This document shows positions 44,377 to 55,843 of a stretch of 64,000 bases of DNA, in pieces. Numbering within the stretch: position 1 is the first letter of the stretch; every line of letters starts with the position of its first letter. The stretch covers positions 1,116,001-1,180,000 of the forward strand of contig NZ_FOUE01000001.1 of NCBI RefSeq assembly GCF_900114775.1, written 5' to 3'. The translations under genes and the position numbers were made by a program. This stretch comes from Marinobacter zhejiangensis. Lineage in GTDB: Bacteria; Pseudomonadota; Gammaproteobacteria; Pseudomonadales; Oleiphilaceae. The notes beneath the pieces were generated by a model. The model was not told the DNA's origin. It saw nothing but the letters and a program-made list of their open reading frames with translations, and searched no databases.

Positions 44377-45411
44377 ATGGATATAACTGAACTGCTTGCC
44401 TTCTCGGCAAAACAGGGTGCCTCTGACTTGCACCTTTCCGCCGGCCTTCCCCCCATGATCCGTGTAGATGGCGATGTCCGCCGAATCAATCTGCCGCCGA
44501 TGGAACATAAAGAAGTCCACGGACTGATTTATGACATCATGAACGACAAGCAGCGGAAGGATTTCGAGGAATTTCTGGAAACGGATTTCTCCTTCGAAGT
44601 GCCTGGGGTCGCTCGCTTCCGGGTTAACGCGTTCAACCAGAACCGGGGTGCCGGTGCGGTTTTCCGGACCATCCCTTCCAAGGTGCTGACCATGGAAGAC
44701 CTGGGTATGGGGCAGGTGTTCAAGGATGTGGCTTCCGTGCCGCGGGGCTTGGTGCTGGTTACCGGGCCGACCGGTTCTGGTAAGTCCACCACACTGGCAG
44801 CGATGCTCGATTACATCAATGAAAGCCGCTATGAGCATATCCTCACCATTGAGGACCCCATCGAATTCGTGCACGACTCCAAAAAATGTCTGGTCAACCA
44901 GCGGGAAGTTCACCGGGACACTCTGGGCTTTAATGAGGCCCTGCGTTCAGCGCTGCGGGAAGACCCGGACATCATCCTGGTTGGTGAGCTTCGGGACCTT
45001 GAAACCATTCGGCTGGCGCTGACAGCGGCGGAAACCGGCCACCTTGTGTTCGGCACCCTGCACACCACGTCTGCGGCCAAAACCATTGACCGGGTCGTGG
45101 ACGTTTTCCCCGCGGAAGAAAAGTCCATGGTTCGCTCCATGTTGTCCGAATCGTTGCAGGCGGTAGTCTCCCAGACCCTGATGAAGAAGGTTGGTGGTGG
45201 CCGGATTGCAGCCCACGAAATCATGATTGGAACCCCGGCCATCCGTAACCTGATCCGTGAAGACAAAGTGGCGCAGATGTATTCGGCGATCCAGACCGGT
45301 GGCTCCCTTGGCATGCAGACCCTGGATCAGTGCCTGGAGAAACTGCTGCAGAAAGGTCTGATCAACCGCGAAGCGGCCCGGGCCAAGGCCAAGATGCCGG
45401 ACAACTTCTAA
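44377..45411 (+). CDS. pilT: Type IV pilus retraction ATPase PilT
   Basis: A 344-residue hexameric ATPase that depolymerises type IV pili at the inner face of the membrane, driving twitching and DNA uptake. Walker A G-P-T-G-S-G-K-S (130-137), the Asp/His boxes (E-D-P-I-E-F-V-H; T-L-H-T), and the C-terminal A-I-R-N-L-I-R-E motif needed for retraction are all present. pilU follows 54 bp downstream. The order yggS-pilT-pilU is as in Pseudomonas. Confidence 0.96.
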   Translation: MDITELLAFSAKQGASDLHLSAGLPPMIRVDGDVRRINLPPMEHKEVHGLIYDIMNDKQRKDFEEFLETDFSFEVPGVARFRVNAFNQNRGAGAVFRTIPSKVLTMEDLGMGQVFKDVASVPRGLVLVTGPTGSGKSTTLAAMLDYINESRYEHILTIEDPIEFVHDSKKCLVNQREVHRDTLGFNEALRSALREDPDIILVGELRDLETIRLALTAAETGHLVFGTLHTTSAAKTIDRVVDVFPAEEKSMVRSMLSESLQAVVSQTLMKKVGGGRIAAHEIMIGTPAIRNLIREDKVAQMYSAIQTGGSLGMQTLDQCLEKLLQKGLINREAARAKAKMPDNF

Positions 45412-45465
45412 GAACGAACGCAGGCCGGCTGCGGCCGGCTGTGGTGGCTATCACAGGTACGCACG

Positions 45466-46587
45466 ATGGAATTTGAAAAGTTACTTCGATTGATGGTGGA
45501 AAAAGGCGGTTCTGACCTGTTCATTACGGCGGGTGTGCCCCCCAGCATGAAGGTCAATGGCAAGGTGCTGCCGGTGACCAAGAGCGCGCTGACGCCTGAA
45601 CAGACCCGGGAGCTGGTCTACGGGTCGATGAACGACAAGCAGCAGGCTGAGTTCGAGGAAACCCACGAGTGTAACTTTGCCATCAGCGCCCGTGGCATTG
45701 GCCGTTTCCGGGTCAGTGCGTTCTTCCAGCGCAACCTCTGTGGCATGGTCTTGCGGCGGATCGAAGTGAAAATCCCCCAGATCGATGAGCTGTTCCTGCC
45801 GGAGATCATCAAAGACCTCGCGATGACCAAGCGCGGGCTGATTATCTTTGTGGGCGCCACCGGAACCGGTAAGTCAACGTCGCTGGCGGCGATGCTGGGG
45901 CACCGTAACCGCAACAGCCGTGGCCACATTATCTCCATTGAAGATCCGATCGAATTTGTTCACCAGCACCAGGGCTGTATCGTTACCCAGCGTGAGGTGG
46001 GCATTGATACCGAGAGCTTTGAAGTAGCGCTCAAGAATACCCTGCGTCAGGCGCCGGACGTTATCCTGATCGGTGAGATTCGGACCAAACAGACCATGGA
46101 ATATGCGGTTCAGTTCGCTGAAACCGGTCACCTCTGTCTGGCGACCCTGCACGCCAACAACGCCAACCAGGCGCTGGACCGGATTATCCAGTTCTTTAAT
46201 CCGGATCAGCACAATCAGACCTGGATGGACCTGTCGCTGAACCTCAAGGCCATTGTTGCCCAGCAGCTGATCCCAACGCCGGATGGCAAGGGACGGCGTG
46301 CGGCCATCGAAGTGCTGATCAATACTCCGCTGGTCTCCGACTTGATCCGCAAGGGGGAAGTCCACAAGCTGAAGGAGTTGATGGCGAAATCCACTGAAAT
46401 TGGTATGCAGACGTTCGATCAGGCCTTGTACCGGCTGTACTCGGATGGCTTGACCACCTACGAGGACGCGCTGGCCTACGCCGATTCCGCGAATGACCTG
46501 CGACTGATGATCAAACTGGGTACCGATGCCCATACGGCCGATCAGCTGTCATCCACTGTGGACAAGCTGTCGATTCAGGACGACTGA
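45466..46587 (+). CDS. pilU: PilT-like ATPase PilU
   Basis: A 373-residue PilT paralog. Walker A G-A-T-G-T-G-K-S and E-D-P-I-E-F-V-H match PilT, but the A-I-R-N-L-I-R-E motif is changed to V-S-D-L-I-R-K-G-E, and the C-terminus is longer, as in PilU. PilU works only with PilT as an accessory retraction motor. The pair is one operon. Confidence 0.94.
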   Translation: MEFEKLLRLMVEKGGSDLFITAGVPPSMKVNGKVLPVTKSALTPEQTRELVYGSMNDKQQAEFEETHECNFAISARGIGRFRVSAFFQRNLCGMVLRRIEVKIPQIDELFLPEIIKDLAMTKRGLIIFVGATGTGKSTSLAAMLGHRNRNSRGHIISIEDPIEFVHQHQGCIVTQREVGIDTESFEVALKNTLRQAPDVILIGEIRTKQTMEYAVQFAETGHLCLATLHANNANQALDRIIQFFNPDQHNQTWMDLSLNLKAIVAQQLIPTPDGKGRRAAIEVLINTPLVSDLIRKGEVHKLKELMAKSTEIGMQTFDQALYRLYSDGLTTYEDALAYADSANDLRLMIKLGTDAHTADQLSSTVDKLSIQDD

Positions 46588-46645
46588 ACGCCGGATTAGA
46601 CTTTAGTTGTAGTTGGTTCGCAGTCCGAACCAGTAGTTTTGGCAT

Positions 46646-46675
46646 TTGAGGCCAATAGTGCCGCCTGCGTATACT
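46646..46675 (+). promoter_or_regulatory. Sigma-70-type promoter of the fadL-like gene
   Basis: TTGAGG (46646-46651) and TATACT (46670-46675) are separated by 18 bp and lie 27 bases before the ATG at 46703. The -10 is strong; the -35 matches four of six. Confidence 0.5.
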
Positions 46676-46702
46676 CCGCCGCATTAAAAATAAGGGGGAG
46701 TT

Positions 46703-48103
46703 ATGCACAAGTTTGCACGTTACGTTGTTTCCGGTGCCCTGGCGTCTGCGCCGGCTGTTGTATTGGCCGGTGGTTTTTCGCTGAATGAGCAAAGCGCCAG
46801 TGCCATGGGGGTTGCCAACGCCGGTACGGCAGCGAACCCAGAGAATGCCACAACGGTCTTTTTCAACCCGGCGGGTATGAGTCAGCTGTCCGGCACCAAT
46901 ATTTCCTTTGGTGCCGCCGTGCTGGATATCAAAGCCGAGCTGGACGGCGCCACCGGCACCGCGACCGACTCACTGGGGCGGCCAGTCAACGGTGGCAACG
47001 GCGGTGACTTTGTTCCCCTGGCGGTTCTGCCAAATGTCTATCTGACCCACGAAGTGAACGACTGGATGGATGTGGGTTTTGGTATCCACGCGCCCTATGG
47101 TCTGAAAGCCGACTACAACAACGACTTTATCGGTCGTTACTTCGCGGATAAGACCGAGCTCACCGCCATCGCGCTTAGCCCCTCCATTGCTCTCAACGAC
47201 GGTAACGGCTTTTCTCTGGGTTTTGGCATCAACCTGATGTACGCCGAAGGCCGCCTGAGCAAATTCCAGGACTACAGTGAAACGGAAGCCCAATTGAATG
47301 CTGCTCTGGGCGGTAACGGTCCGGCGTTGGAAGAAGGTTACGTAGATATCCAGGGCGACGACCTGGCAGCCACCTTCACCTTCGGCATGCTGTGGGAAGT
47401 GAATGACCGGACGCAGCTGGGACTGAGTGCCCAGACCGGCACGGAGCTGAAGCTCGAAGGCGACGCGACACTGACGAATATGCCCCAGGTCTCGATGACC
47501 GCCGGTGGTTTGGCCGTTGGCATAGCCGATGTGTCGGAAAAGGTAACTGTGCCCTTGGAAATCCCTGAGAGCATCACCTTTGGTGCCCGGCACCGTCTGA
47601 CCGACACGGTGACCCTGCTGGGTGGTGCGACCTGGGCAAAATGGAGCCGCTTTGTCGCACTCGACGTGATCAGCCGGGAAGACAACGGCGCGATCTCTGC
47701 AGCAGGCGGTCCCAAGTACGGCGCTGATGGCTATGTTGGCCATGTCTCCGAAAACTGGGAAGATACCTGGCAGTTCAACGTTGGGGCGATTTGGCAGGTT
47801 TCGCCAGCGTGGGCCCTGAAAGCGGGCTATGCTATTGACCAGTCTCCGGTACCTGATGCCTTCCGCACCGCTCGGATTCCCTCCGACGACCGTGAGTGGT
47901 TGAGCCTTGGAACCCAGTACGCTGATGCCCAGAGCGGTTGGACTGTGGATGTTGCGGCCGGAATGCTGTTGTTCGACAAATCCAAAGTGGATGAAATCGA
48001 ACGCACCGTCGACGATGAGCCTGTTGGCAACCCCGCTCGTTTTGTCGGCACTTATGACCTCGACGCCTGGAGTGTAGGGGTTCAGGTCAGCAAATCGCTC
48101 TGA
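46703..48103 (+). CDS. FadL-family outer-membrane long-chain fatty acid/hydrocarbon transporter
   Basis: A 466-residue barrel protein with a signal peptide (S-G-A-L-A-S-A-P-A-V-V-L-A). Mature N-terminus G-F-S-L-N-E-Q-S-A-S-A-M-G and the N-P-A-G-M segment are the FadL/TodX hallmarks: an N-terminal hatch plugging a 14-strand barrel that takes up hydrophobic compounds. It ends in a typical outer-membrane terminal strand ending in S-L. A promoter precedes it and no partner gene follows, so it is monocistronic. Substrate may be fatty acids, or alkanes in oil users. Confidence 0.9.
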   Translation: MHKFARYVVSGALASAPAVVLAGGFSLNEQSASAMGVANAGTAANPENATTVFFNPAGMSQLSGTNISFGAAVLDIKAELDGATGTATDSLGRPVNGGNGGDFVPLAVLPNVYLTHEVNDWMDVGFGIHAPYGLKADYNNDFIGRYFADKTELTAIALSPSIALNDGNGFSLGFGINLMYAEGRLSKFQDYSETEAQLNAALGGNGPALEEGYVDIQGDDLAATFTFGMLWEVNDRTQLGLSAQTGTELKLEGDATLTNMPQVSMTAGGLAVGIADVSEKVTVPLEIPESITFGARHRLTDTVTLLGGATWAKWSRFVALDVISREDNGAISAAGGPKYGADGYVGHVSENWEDTWQFNVGAIWQVSPAWALKAGYAIDQSPVPDAFRTARIPSDDREWLSLGTQYADAQSGWTVDVAAGMLLFDKSKVDEIERTVDDEPVGNPARFVGTYDLDAWSVGVQVSKSL

Positions 48104-48124
48104 TTTGCCAGACCCGTGGTCAGG

Positions 48125-48523
48125 TCAGCCGATGACCTGGCCACGGTAGATGACCTTACGTTTTGCGGCCGCGATAGCGTCTACCCCTGCTTCTGAGTGG
48201 ACAGACCGGGATGCCGGGCGGCTTTCTTCCTCGATCACCTGGCCACGGTAAACCCGTCGGCTGACCTGTCCTTCCTGGGTGCTTTCCTTCTTGCTGGTTA
48301 TCTCGTGGTGGCCGGGAATCTGTGGCTTCAGTGTGTGCCAGACTCTGGCCAGTTGGCTTGAGCGGCTTTTCTCGGCGTAGTTGGCCAGTTGCTGTTCAAG
48401 GTGACGGTCGGTGAGGTGAAGCTTGATGCCAAACTCTGCGTGAATAAGACGGCGACACTGATGAACCAGCTTTAGCAGGCTCGGGTCGAACAGCCAGTTT
48501 TGTTCGGGGGTCGTTGAGATCAT
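48125..48523 (-). CDS. Unknown protein with two YRGQVI motifs
   Basis: A 132-residue, highly charged, cytoplasmic protein. The N-terminal ~75 residues look helical. The C-terminal part contains V-Y-R-G-Q-V-I twice in similar form (near residues 90 and 125), the last one at the very end, joined by a charged linker. The repeat resembles the Y-R-G-x-x-Y element of DUF4278 proteins, but the match is too short to be sure. It converges on fadL with 21 bp between the stops. Function unknown. Confidence 0.6.
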   Translation of the reverse strand: MISTTPEQNWLFDPSLLKLVHQCRRLIHAEFGIKLHLTDRHLEQQLANYAEKSRSSQLARVWHTLKPQIPGHHEITSKKESTQEGQVSRRVYRGQVIEEESRPASRSVHSEAGVDAIAAAKRKVIYRGQVIG

Positions 48524-48683
48524 TCTCGCGGTCCTTCAGGGCATGGGTAATAACGAGCAAGCGGGGCTGTGAGTCATATCCCGCTCCAATGCCTGAAGCA
48601 AAGCGAATATCGTGCCGTTCGTGTGTTTGACGCAAAAAATGCTGATCTGACGGCAAAATACCATCGTTTAAAGCCGGGAAGGG

Positions 48684-48719
48684 CCGTGAGCGCTGCCCCA
48701 GAACGGGCTGCGCTCACGG
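48684..48719. repeat. Long near-perfect hairpin downstream of polA
   Basis: CCGTGAGCGC (48684-48693) and GCGCTCACGG (48710-48719) are exact complements; inside them GCCC and GGGC extend the stem after one T-T mismatch. Neither strand has a good T-run at the end that a transcript would reach, so it may be a weak polA terminator or a structural repeat. Confidence 0.5.
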
Positions 48720-48755
48720 ATTTTGCACCAAAATCAACCGGATACTTTGGCCGAC

Positions 48756-51485
<2,730 letters not shown>

Positions 51486-51731
51486 ATCAAGACAAATCCG
51501 GAATCTGATTGAAGCGTTAGTGACCTTGTGTAACCCTAGACTTGGCATTGCCAGGATTGCTGAACGGGATCTCTCCAACCCGCTTGTTCCATGCCTCGCT
51601 CGGGCGGCTGGGTGGTGTGATCCGGGGCTGGCCAGGCCAAGGTTGCTCTTTGTCGGTCGCATCAGGTGCGTTACGTCAAGCGCAAAGAACAAGTCAGAGT
51701 ACGAAAGACCAAGTAAGGCCAAGAGAGTACC

Positions 51732-52073
51732 ATGAAAACTATGCGATTCCCCCGTCTGACCGCAGTGACGCTGGCAGTTTTTTCAATGGCTGTGATGGCC
51801 CAGGACGCAGAGCTGCCTACCGGCGTCGAAGCGCCTGCCGAGCCCGTTGTAGTGCCTGAGTATCAGCCAGACCTGACTGAACCACAGGTAATCATTCGCG
51901 GTGATGAGGACGAAGTGATCTACGAGTACCGGGTTAACGGAGAAATCGTAGAGATCAAAGTGGTGCCATCAGTGGGGCCTGCCTACTACCTGGTGCCGGC
52001 AGACAGTGGCGGGTGGGAGCGCACACGTGAGTCCCGAACCCGTATTCCGAGCTGGGTGATCTTCCGCTGGTAA
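51732..52073 (+). CDS. Periplasmic DUF2782 protein
   Basis: A 113-residue exported protein: signal peptide M-K-T-M-R-F...A-V-M-A, then an acidic proline-rich linker and the DUF2782 core (V-I-I-R-G-D-E-D-E-V, Y-E-Y-R-V-N-G, I-K-V-V-P-S-V-G-P-A-Y-Y-L). DUF2782 genes are found divergent from polA in many Pseudomonas-like genomes. No function is established. Confidence 0.87.
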   Translation: MKTMRFPRLTAVTLAVFSMAVMAQDAELPTGVEAPAEPVVVPEYQPDLTEPQVIIRGDEDEVIYEYRVNGEIVEIKVVPSVGPAYYLVPADSGGWERTRESRTRIPSWVIFRW

Positions 52074-52081
52074 GGTGACGG

Positions 52082-52654
52082 CTAGATCAAATCTACCGCA
52101 ATAAGGTCAGAGGGTTGGCTCTCCAGCCCCTGGCTGTCCACCACGCTCACCGAAAACTCATAAGCGCCCGGTTCGAAGAAATCCAGGGGCAATGTGGTGT
52201 TGTCAGCCCCGTTCATCTCCATTGACTGAAAGCTGCTCTGGTGACGCATGCGGAAGCGTACCCGGTATCCCGTGATTTCGCTCATGTACAGCGAGTCGCC
52301 GTTTTCCCGGGTTAATGGTGGCGACCAGGACAAGGTTGGGCGCTCAGGCTGATAGGATGACGGCGGTGTGACGGTGGTGTCACTGCTGTCGGTTGGCAGG
52401 CTGCTGCCGCTCGACGGCGCTGAGGTCACCTCCTGACTACCGGCCTGGCTGCTATCTCCGAAGGTGCTCCGAAAGGCGCTAAGCGCAGAGGCCTCCCGTT
52501 TTTCCGCAACCAAGGGGGCGGCCTGGGCTGAAGAGCTGTAGCTGTCTTCGCCGCTTTGCTTGCAGCCGGTCAAGAATAGCAGGGCGGTTGCGATGGCAAG
52601 GCTGATGAGACTGGTGGGCAGCTTGGCTGGCCAATTGGGGCGCGTATCTGGCAT
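52082..52654 (-). CDS. Putative lipoprotein with fibronectin-III-like domain
   Basis: A 190-residue protein with a lipoprotein signal: hydrophobic I-A-T-A-L-L-F-L then lipobox L-T-G-C (Cys about 31). A serine/threonine/proline-rich linker (about 40-95) precedes a C-terminal domain whose pattern (P-T-L-S-W-S-P-P-L-T..., Y-R-V-R-F-R, G-A-Y-E-F-S-V-S-V-V-D) is that of a fibronectin type III fold. It probably sits at the outer membrane or surface. It converges on the DUF2782 gene. Confidence 0.7.
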   Translation of the reverse strand: MPDTRPNWPAKLPTSLISLAIATALLFLTGCKQSGEDSYSSSAQAAPLVAEKREASALSAFRSTFGDSSQAGSQEVTSAPSSGSSLPTDSSDTTVTPPSSYQPERPTLSWSPPLTRENGDSLYMSEITGYRVRFRMRHQSSFQSMEMNGADNTTLPLDFFEPGAYEFSVSVVDSQGLESQPSDLIAVDLI

Positions 52655-52969
52655 GTTCGGCTCTCGGTCGACCTGCTGGAAGGCCTGGCGTTCTTGTAAG
52701 GGTGAGGCCGGAATAATGCGGGGAGTCAGGCCAGCGAGCTTCTCTAAAGGGCCTGATTATGCGAATTCAGGCGTTATCATCAAGTGAACAATTGGTAAAT
52801 TCCCTGATGCTGAAAGGCGGCGCTGGCAACTCCCGGTTTAGTATGAACATTCTAATTTTAAGACTTACTCTCCTTTCTAGATGGCCAATGGGTGAGCAAT
52901 CACCGCAACTATAACCCTGTTCTCGTGACTCGCGTTGAAATCAGGGACTATGAAGCAAGGAGAGTATCG
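52655..52969. other. 315-bp intergenic region
   Basis: It separates a divergent pair (lipoprotein on minus, phasin-like on plus). An AT-rich stretch at about 52838-52862 may hold a promoter, and a small GGTGA/TCACC inverted repeat lies near 52890. I see no gene or terminator here. Confidence 0.5.
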
Positions 52970-53395
52970 ATGGGCAAATTGAAGACTTACCAGGAACAAC
53001 TCCAGGACATCGTCGCCAAAGGCATCAACGCTGCTGAAGAGCAGCAGAAGAAGCTGGCGTCTAAGCCATTCGAGTACGCTGAGAAGCTTGAAACTGAAGT
53101 GCGTGAGTACAGCGTCAAGGCCCTGCGTGAGCGTTATGACGGTTACAGCGAGACCCTGTTCGAGCAGCTGCGCGGCCTGAACAGCCGGTTTGGCAACTTT
53201 GCTGCTGAGCTGGTTGCACGCATCGAGAAGGAAGCTGCAGAAACTGCCGAGGCGGTTGCTGACGCGGCGGAAGACGTTGCTGAAGAAGTAGCTGAAGTGG
53301 CTGAGGACGTGAAGGCAGCGGTTGCCAGCAAGAAGCCGGCAGCCAAGAAGCCTGCGGCCAGAAAGCCGGCAGCCAAGGCTTCAACCACTGCTTGA
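52970..53395 (+). CDS. Phasin-like protein with histone-H1-type tail
   Basis: A 141-residue protein. The first ~85 residues are a continuous amphipathic helix region (Y-Q-E-Q-L-Q-D-I-V-A-K-G..., L-F-E-Q-L-R-G-L-N-S-R). Next comes a coiled alanine/glutamate stretch (A-E-A-V-A-D-A-A-E-D-V-A-E-E), and the end has repeated K-K-P-A-A/R-K-P-A-A units. This is the plan of PhaF-type granule proteins, which bind polyester granules through the helix and DNA through the A-A-K-P tail; no pha gene lies nearby, so the call is tentative. ATG 52970 has AAGGAG upstream. A terminator follows directly. Confidence 0.6.
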   Translation: MGKLKTYQEQLQDIVAKGINAAEEQQKKLASKPFEYAEKLETEVREYSVKALRERYDGYSETLFEQLRGLNSRFGNFAAELVARIEKEAAETAEAVADAAEDVAEEVAEVAEDVKAAVASKKPAAKKPAARKPAAKASTTA

Positions 53396-53417
53396 TTGCG
53401 GTTGGTCGGAACTAAGA

Positions 53418-53440
53418 AAGCCGCCTTGGGCGGCTTTTTT
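53418..53440 (+). terminator. Intrinsic terminator of the phasin-like gene
   Basis: AAGCCGCC pairs with GGCGGCTT over a TTG loop and is followed by a run of six T (53435-53440), 23 bases after the stop. Confidence 0.92.
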
Positions 53441-53465
53441 GGTTCCGGGACAGTTCAGCGGCTGC

Positions 53466-54125
53466 CTAGGGGGTGGCGGTTTCAGGTTCCGCTTGTGGGT
53501 CCAAGAGTGAGCTTTGCTCGCCAGTGATTTCTTCCAGGCGGCGGATATCCTCAATGAAACTGTTCCGAAGAGCCTCGATATCGGCGTTCTGTACCGCGAT
53601 CTCCCGCTCGATATCATCAATCTGATTCTGGAGACGGGTGATTTTTTGCAGCGTGGCTTCAGGGATGTCCCGGCCTGAGCGCTCAAAGTCCGCGGCCCGG
53701 GCCCGTTCGTTGTCCAGTTGACTTGCGATAACGGCAATGTTTCCGCGCTTCAGCTGGGACAGGGTCTCCAGCTCCTGGATTTTTCGGTTCATGGCGTTTA
53801 CGGCGTCTTCAGGGCCGCTGTAGCGCTTAAGAAGTGCGCGATCCTGCTCAAGTTGCAGGGCCGTCTGACGTTGCTGCGCTTCGGCTTCTTCCCGGGCTGC
53901 AATTTCGTCGGGTGTGGGTGCGGGTTCAACGACCTCGATGACTCGACCCTGGCTGTTGAGGATTTCATAACCGCGCTGGCTGGCCTGTTGAGGGACGGTA
54001 TTGCTGATGACCAGTCGACCGCTGTCGTCCCGGTAACGATACATGCGGGCATCTGCAGTCACGGATGCCAGCAGCAGAACGGCGGCTAAAACGGATGTCA
54101 GGGCTCTTATGCTGCGTTGCTTCAT
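53466..54125 (-). CDS. Exported DUF4124 protein with coiled coil
   Basis: A 219-residue protein with a signal peptide (A-V-L-L-L-A-S-V-T-A-D-A). The mature N-terminus is a DUF4124 domain (R-M-Y-R-Y-R-D-D-S-G-R-L-V-I-S-N-T-V-P), followed by about 140 residues of coiled coil (E-E-A-E-A-Q-Q-R..., I-T-R-L-Q-N-Q-I-D-D-I-E-R). Periplasmic; function unknown. It converges on the phasin-like gene and is followed upstream by pyrE on the same strand. Confidence 0.8.
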   Translation of the reverse strand: MKQRSIRALTSVLAAVLLLASVTADARMYRYRDDSGRLVISNTVPQQASQRGYEILNSQGRVIEVVEPAPTPDEIAAREEAEAQQRQTALQLEQDRALLKRYSGPEDAVNAMNRKIQELETLSQLKRGNIAVIASQLDNERARAADFERSGRDIPEATLQKITRLQNQIDDIEREIAVQNADIEALRNSFIEDIRRLEEITGEQSSLLDPQAEPETATP

Positions 54126-54256
54126 TCGGAAGAGCGTCTCCGGTTTCTTGGTTTTGTTGATTCCGAAAGCATACCAGACAACCGATAAGGTTCCATGAAC
54201 GGTGCCTGAAATTGGTCGGCACCGTTTCGAGCGTCAAGCCTGAGTCGGTGTAGTGC

Positions 54257-54895
54257 TCAGATTCCGTAGCTCTGGCGATACTGTGCAACGTTGTCTGCGT
54301 GCACCGAAAAGTCTGGTCGGGCCTTGAGATAGTCCAGTACCTGGTCGAGCTGGATGATGCTGACAACCGGGATGCCAAACTCCTGCTCAACCTCCTGGAT
54401 GGCGGAGAGCTCGCCGTTGCCCCGTTCCTGGCGGTCGAGTGCAATCAGCACGCCAGCGGGTGTAGCGCCTGCGGCGTGGATAAGGTCAATGGATTCGCGG
54501 ATGGCGGTCCCGGCGGTGATGACGTCGTCAACAATCAGGACCTTGCCGGTGAGCGCGGAGCCGACAATATTGCCGCCTTCACCGTGGTCCTTCTTTTCTT
54601 TGCGGTTAAAGGCAAAGGGACGGTTATCTCCCTCTGCGGCCAGGGCCATGGCTGTTGCGGTCGCCAACGGGATGCCCTTATAGGCGGGGCCGAATATGAT
54701 GTCATAATCCAGTTGGCTGCGCTGGAGCGCAGCTGCGTAAGCACGGCTGAGCTGGAGCAAATCGTCGCCGGTATTGAACAGGCCGGCATTAAAAAAGTAC
54801 GGGCTGATCCGGCCGGACTTTAGGGTAAATTCACCGAAGCGCAGTACGTTTCGGCTAATGGCGAAGTCAATGAATTCTTGCTGGTAGTCGTGCAT
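54257..54895 (-). CDS. pyrE: Orotate phosphoribosyltransferase
   Basis: A 212-residue pyrimidine enzyme that makes OMP from orotate and PRPP. The N-terminal [16 protein letters not shown] and the PRPP loop [13 protein letters not shown] are diagnostic. ATG 54895 begins the family's usual N-terminus. It is divergent from the crc-like gene (80 bp between starts), the arrangement known in Pseudomonas. Confidence 0.96.
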   Translation of the reverse strand: MHDYQQEFIDFAISRNVLRFGEFTLKSGRISPYFFNAGLFNTGDDLLQLSRAYAAALQRSQLDYDIIFGPAYKGIPLATATAMALAAEGDNRPFAFNRKEKKDHGEGGNIVGSALTGKVLIVDDVITAGTAIRESIDLIHAAGATPAGVLIALDRQERGNGELSAIQEVEQEFGIPVVSIIQLDQVLDYLKARPDFSVHADNVAQYRQSYGI

Positions 54896-54975
54896 GGCAG
54901 GGCTTCTGGCGCGGCGGTTCTTTAAATGGCGTGTAAAACCGGTATCATACACACAAACCGAATCAGGGAACATGT

Positions 54976-55782
54976 ATGCGCGTAGTATCAATTAGCGTCA
55001 ACGGCCTCGAACAGGCAGTTGAAAAAGGCTTTTTTGAGTGGCTGGTCGAGCAAGATGCAGACGTCGTTTGCGTTCAGGACCATCGCATGCGTGCCTACGA
55101 GATCGAAGATCGCAACCTCATTCCAGAGGGCTACGAGGCTTACTTTATTGATGGCGAGAGGAACGAGGACGGTGGCGTGGGTATCTACACCCGGCACTTT
55201 CCCAAAGCCATCATGTATGGGTTCGCCAATGAGCAGGCCGATCGGGAAGGGCGATTCATTCAGGCGGATTTTGACAAGGTGAGTGTTGCCTGTGTGCTGG
55301 CACCCTCAGCGCTTGGCAAGGAAGATGAGCCGATTGGTGAAGACGACCTGACCGCACTGGATCATAAAGACGCCTTCATGGAGGCCTTTGGGCAGCACAT
55401 GCAGAAAACGCTGCGTAAGCGGCGGCAGTTTATCTTCTGTGCCAACCTGCAGACGGCCCATCACGTCACCGATGCCAGCTCGCGCTATCATAAACTGGAT
55501 GTGTCGGGCTTCCTGCCACATGAACGGGCCTGGCTGGACCGTTTGTTCGATGAAATGGGCAGTGTTGATGCGTTCCGTGAGATCAATAAGCAGAGCAATC
55601 AGTTTACGTGCTGGCCGGAGTGGGCAGAGGGCTGGCGCCGCAATGCGGGTATCCGCATTGATTACCAGCTGCTGACGCCGGGTATTCGCAAGACCATCCT
55701 GGATGGCTGGATTGATTCCACCACCCGCTTCTCCGATCATGCCCCGCTGGTGATGGATTACGACATCGAGATCGGTTTCTAA
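54976..55782 (+). CDS. crc: Crc-like catabolite repression protein (degenerate exonuclease III fold)
   Basis: A 268-residue member of the exonuclease III/AP endonuclease fold. Genuine nucleases have Q-E, G-D-x-N and S-D-H motifs. Here they read Q-D (D35), A-N157-L-Q159-T-A-H, and S-D-H (H255), with the R-I-D229-Y aspartate kept. The glutamate and the D-x-N pair are lost, as in Pseudomonas Crc, which has no nuclease activity and acts with Hfq to repress translation. Divergence from pyrE also matches crc. A weak promoter, TTTAAA (54921) with TATCAT (54943), fits the plus strand. Confidence 0.82.
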   Translation: MRVVSISVNGLEQAVEKGFFEWLVEQDADVVCVQDHRMRAYEIEDRNLIPEGYEAYFIDGERNEDGGVGIYTRHFPKAIMYGFANEQADREGRFIQADFDKVSVACVLAPSALGKEDEPIGEDDLTALDHKDAFMEAFGQHMQKTLRKRRQFIFCANLQTAHHVTDASSRYHKLDVSGFLPHERAWLDRLFDEMGSVDAFREINKQSNQFTCWPEWAEGWRRNAGIRIDYQLLTPGIRKTILDGWIDSTTRFSDHAPLVMDYDIEIGF

Positions 55783-55800
55783 ACTGGATCTGGTCGTGCC

Positions 55801-55826
55801 GGGGCGATCATTCGATCGCCCCTTCT
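55801..55826. terminator. Hairpin between convergent crc-like and rph genes
   Basis: GGGGCGATC (55801-55809) pairs exactly with GATCGCCCC (55814-55822) over a 4-base loop. The T-run is poor on both sides, but the position between two convergent stops suggests a shared terminator. Confidence 0.6.
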
Positions 55827-55843
55827 CATGTTGTTCGCCGCGC

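Noticed and set aside
51486..51722. N-terminal extension of DNA polymerase I.
   Set aside because: The extra residues precede the invariant start of the 5'-3' exonuclease domain and overlap the divergent promoter region.
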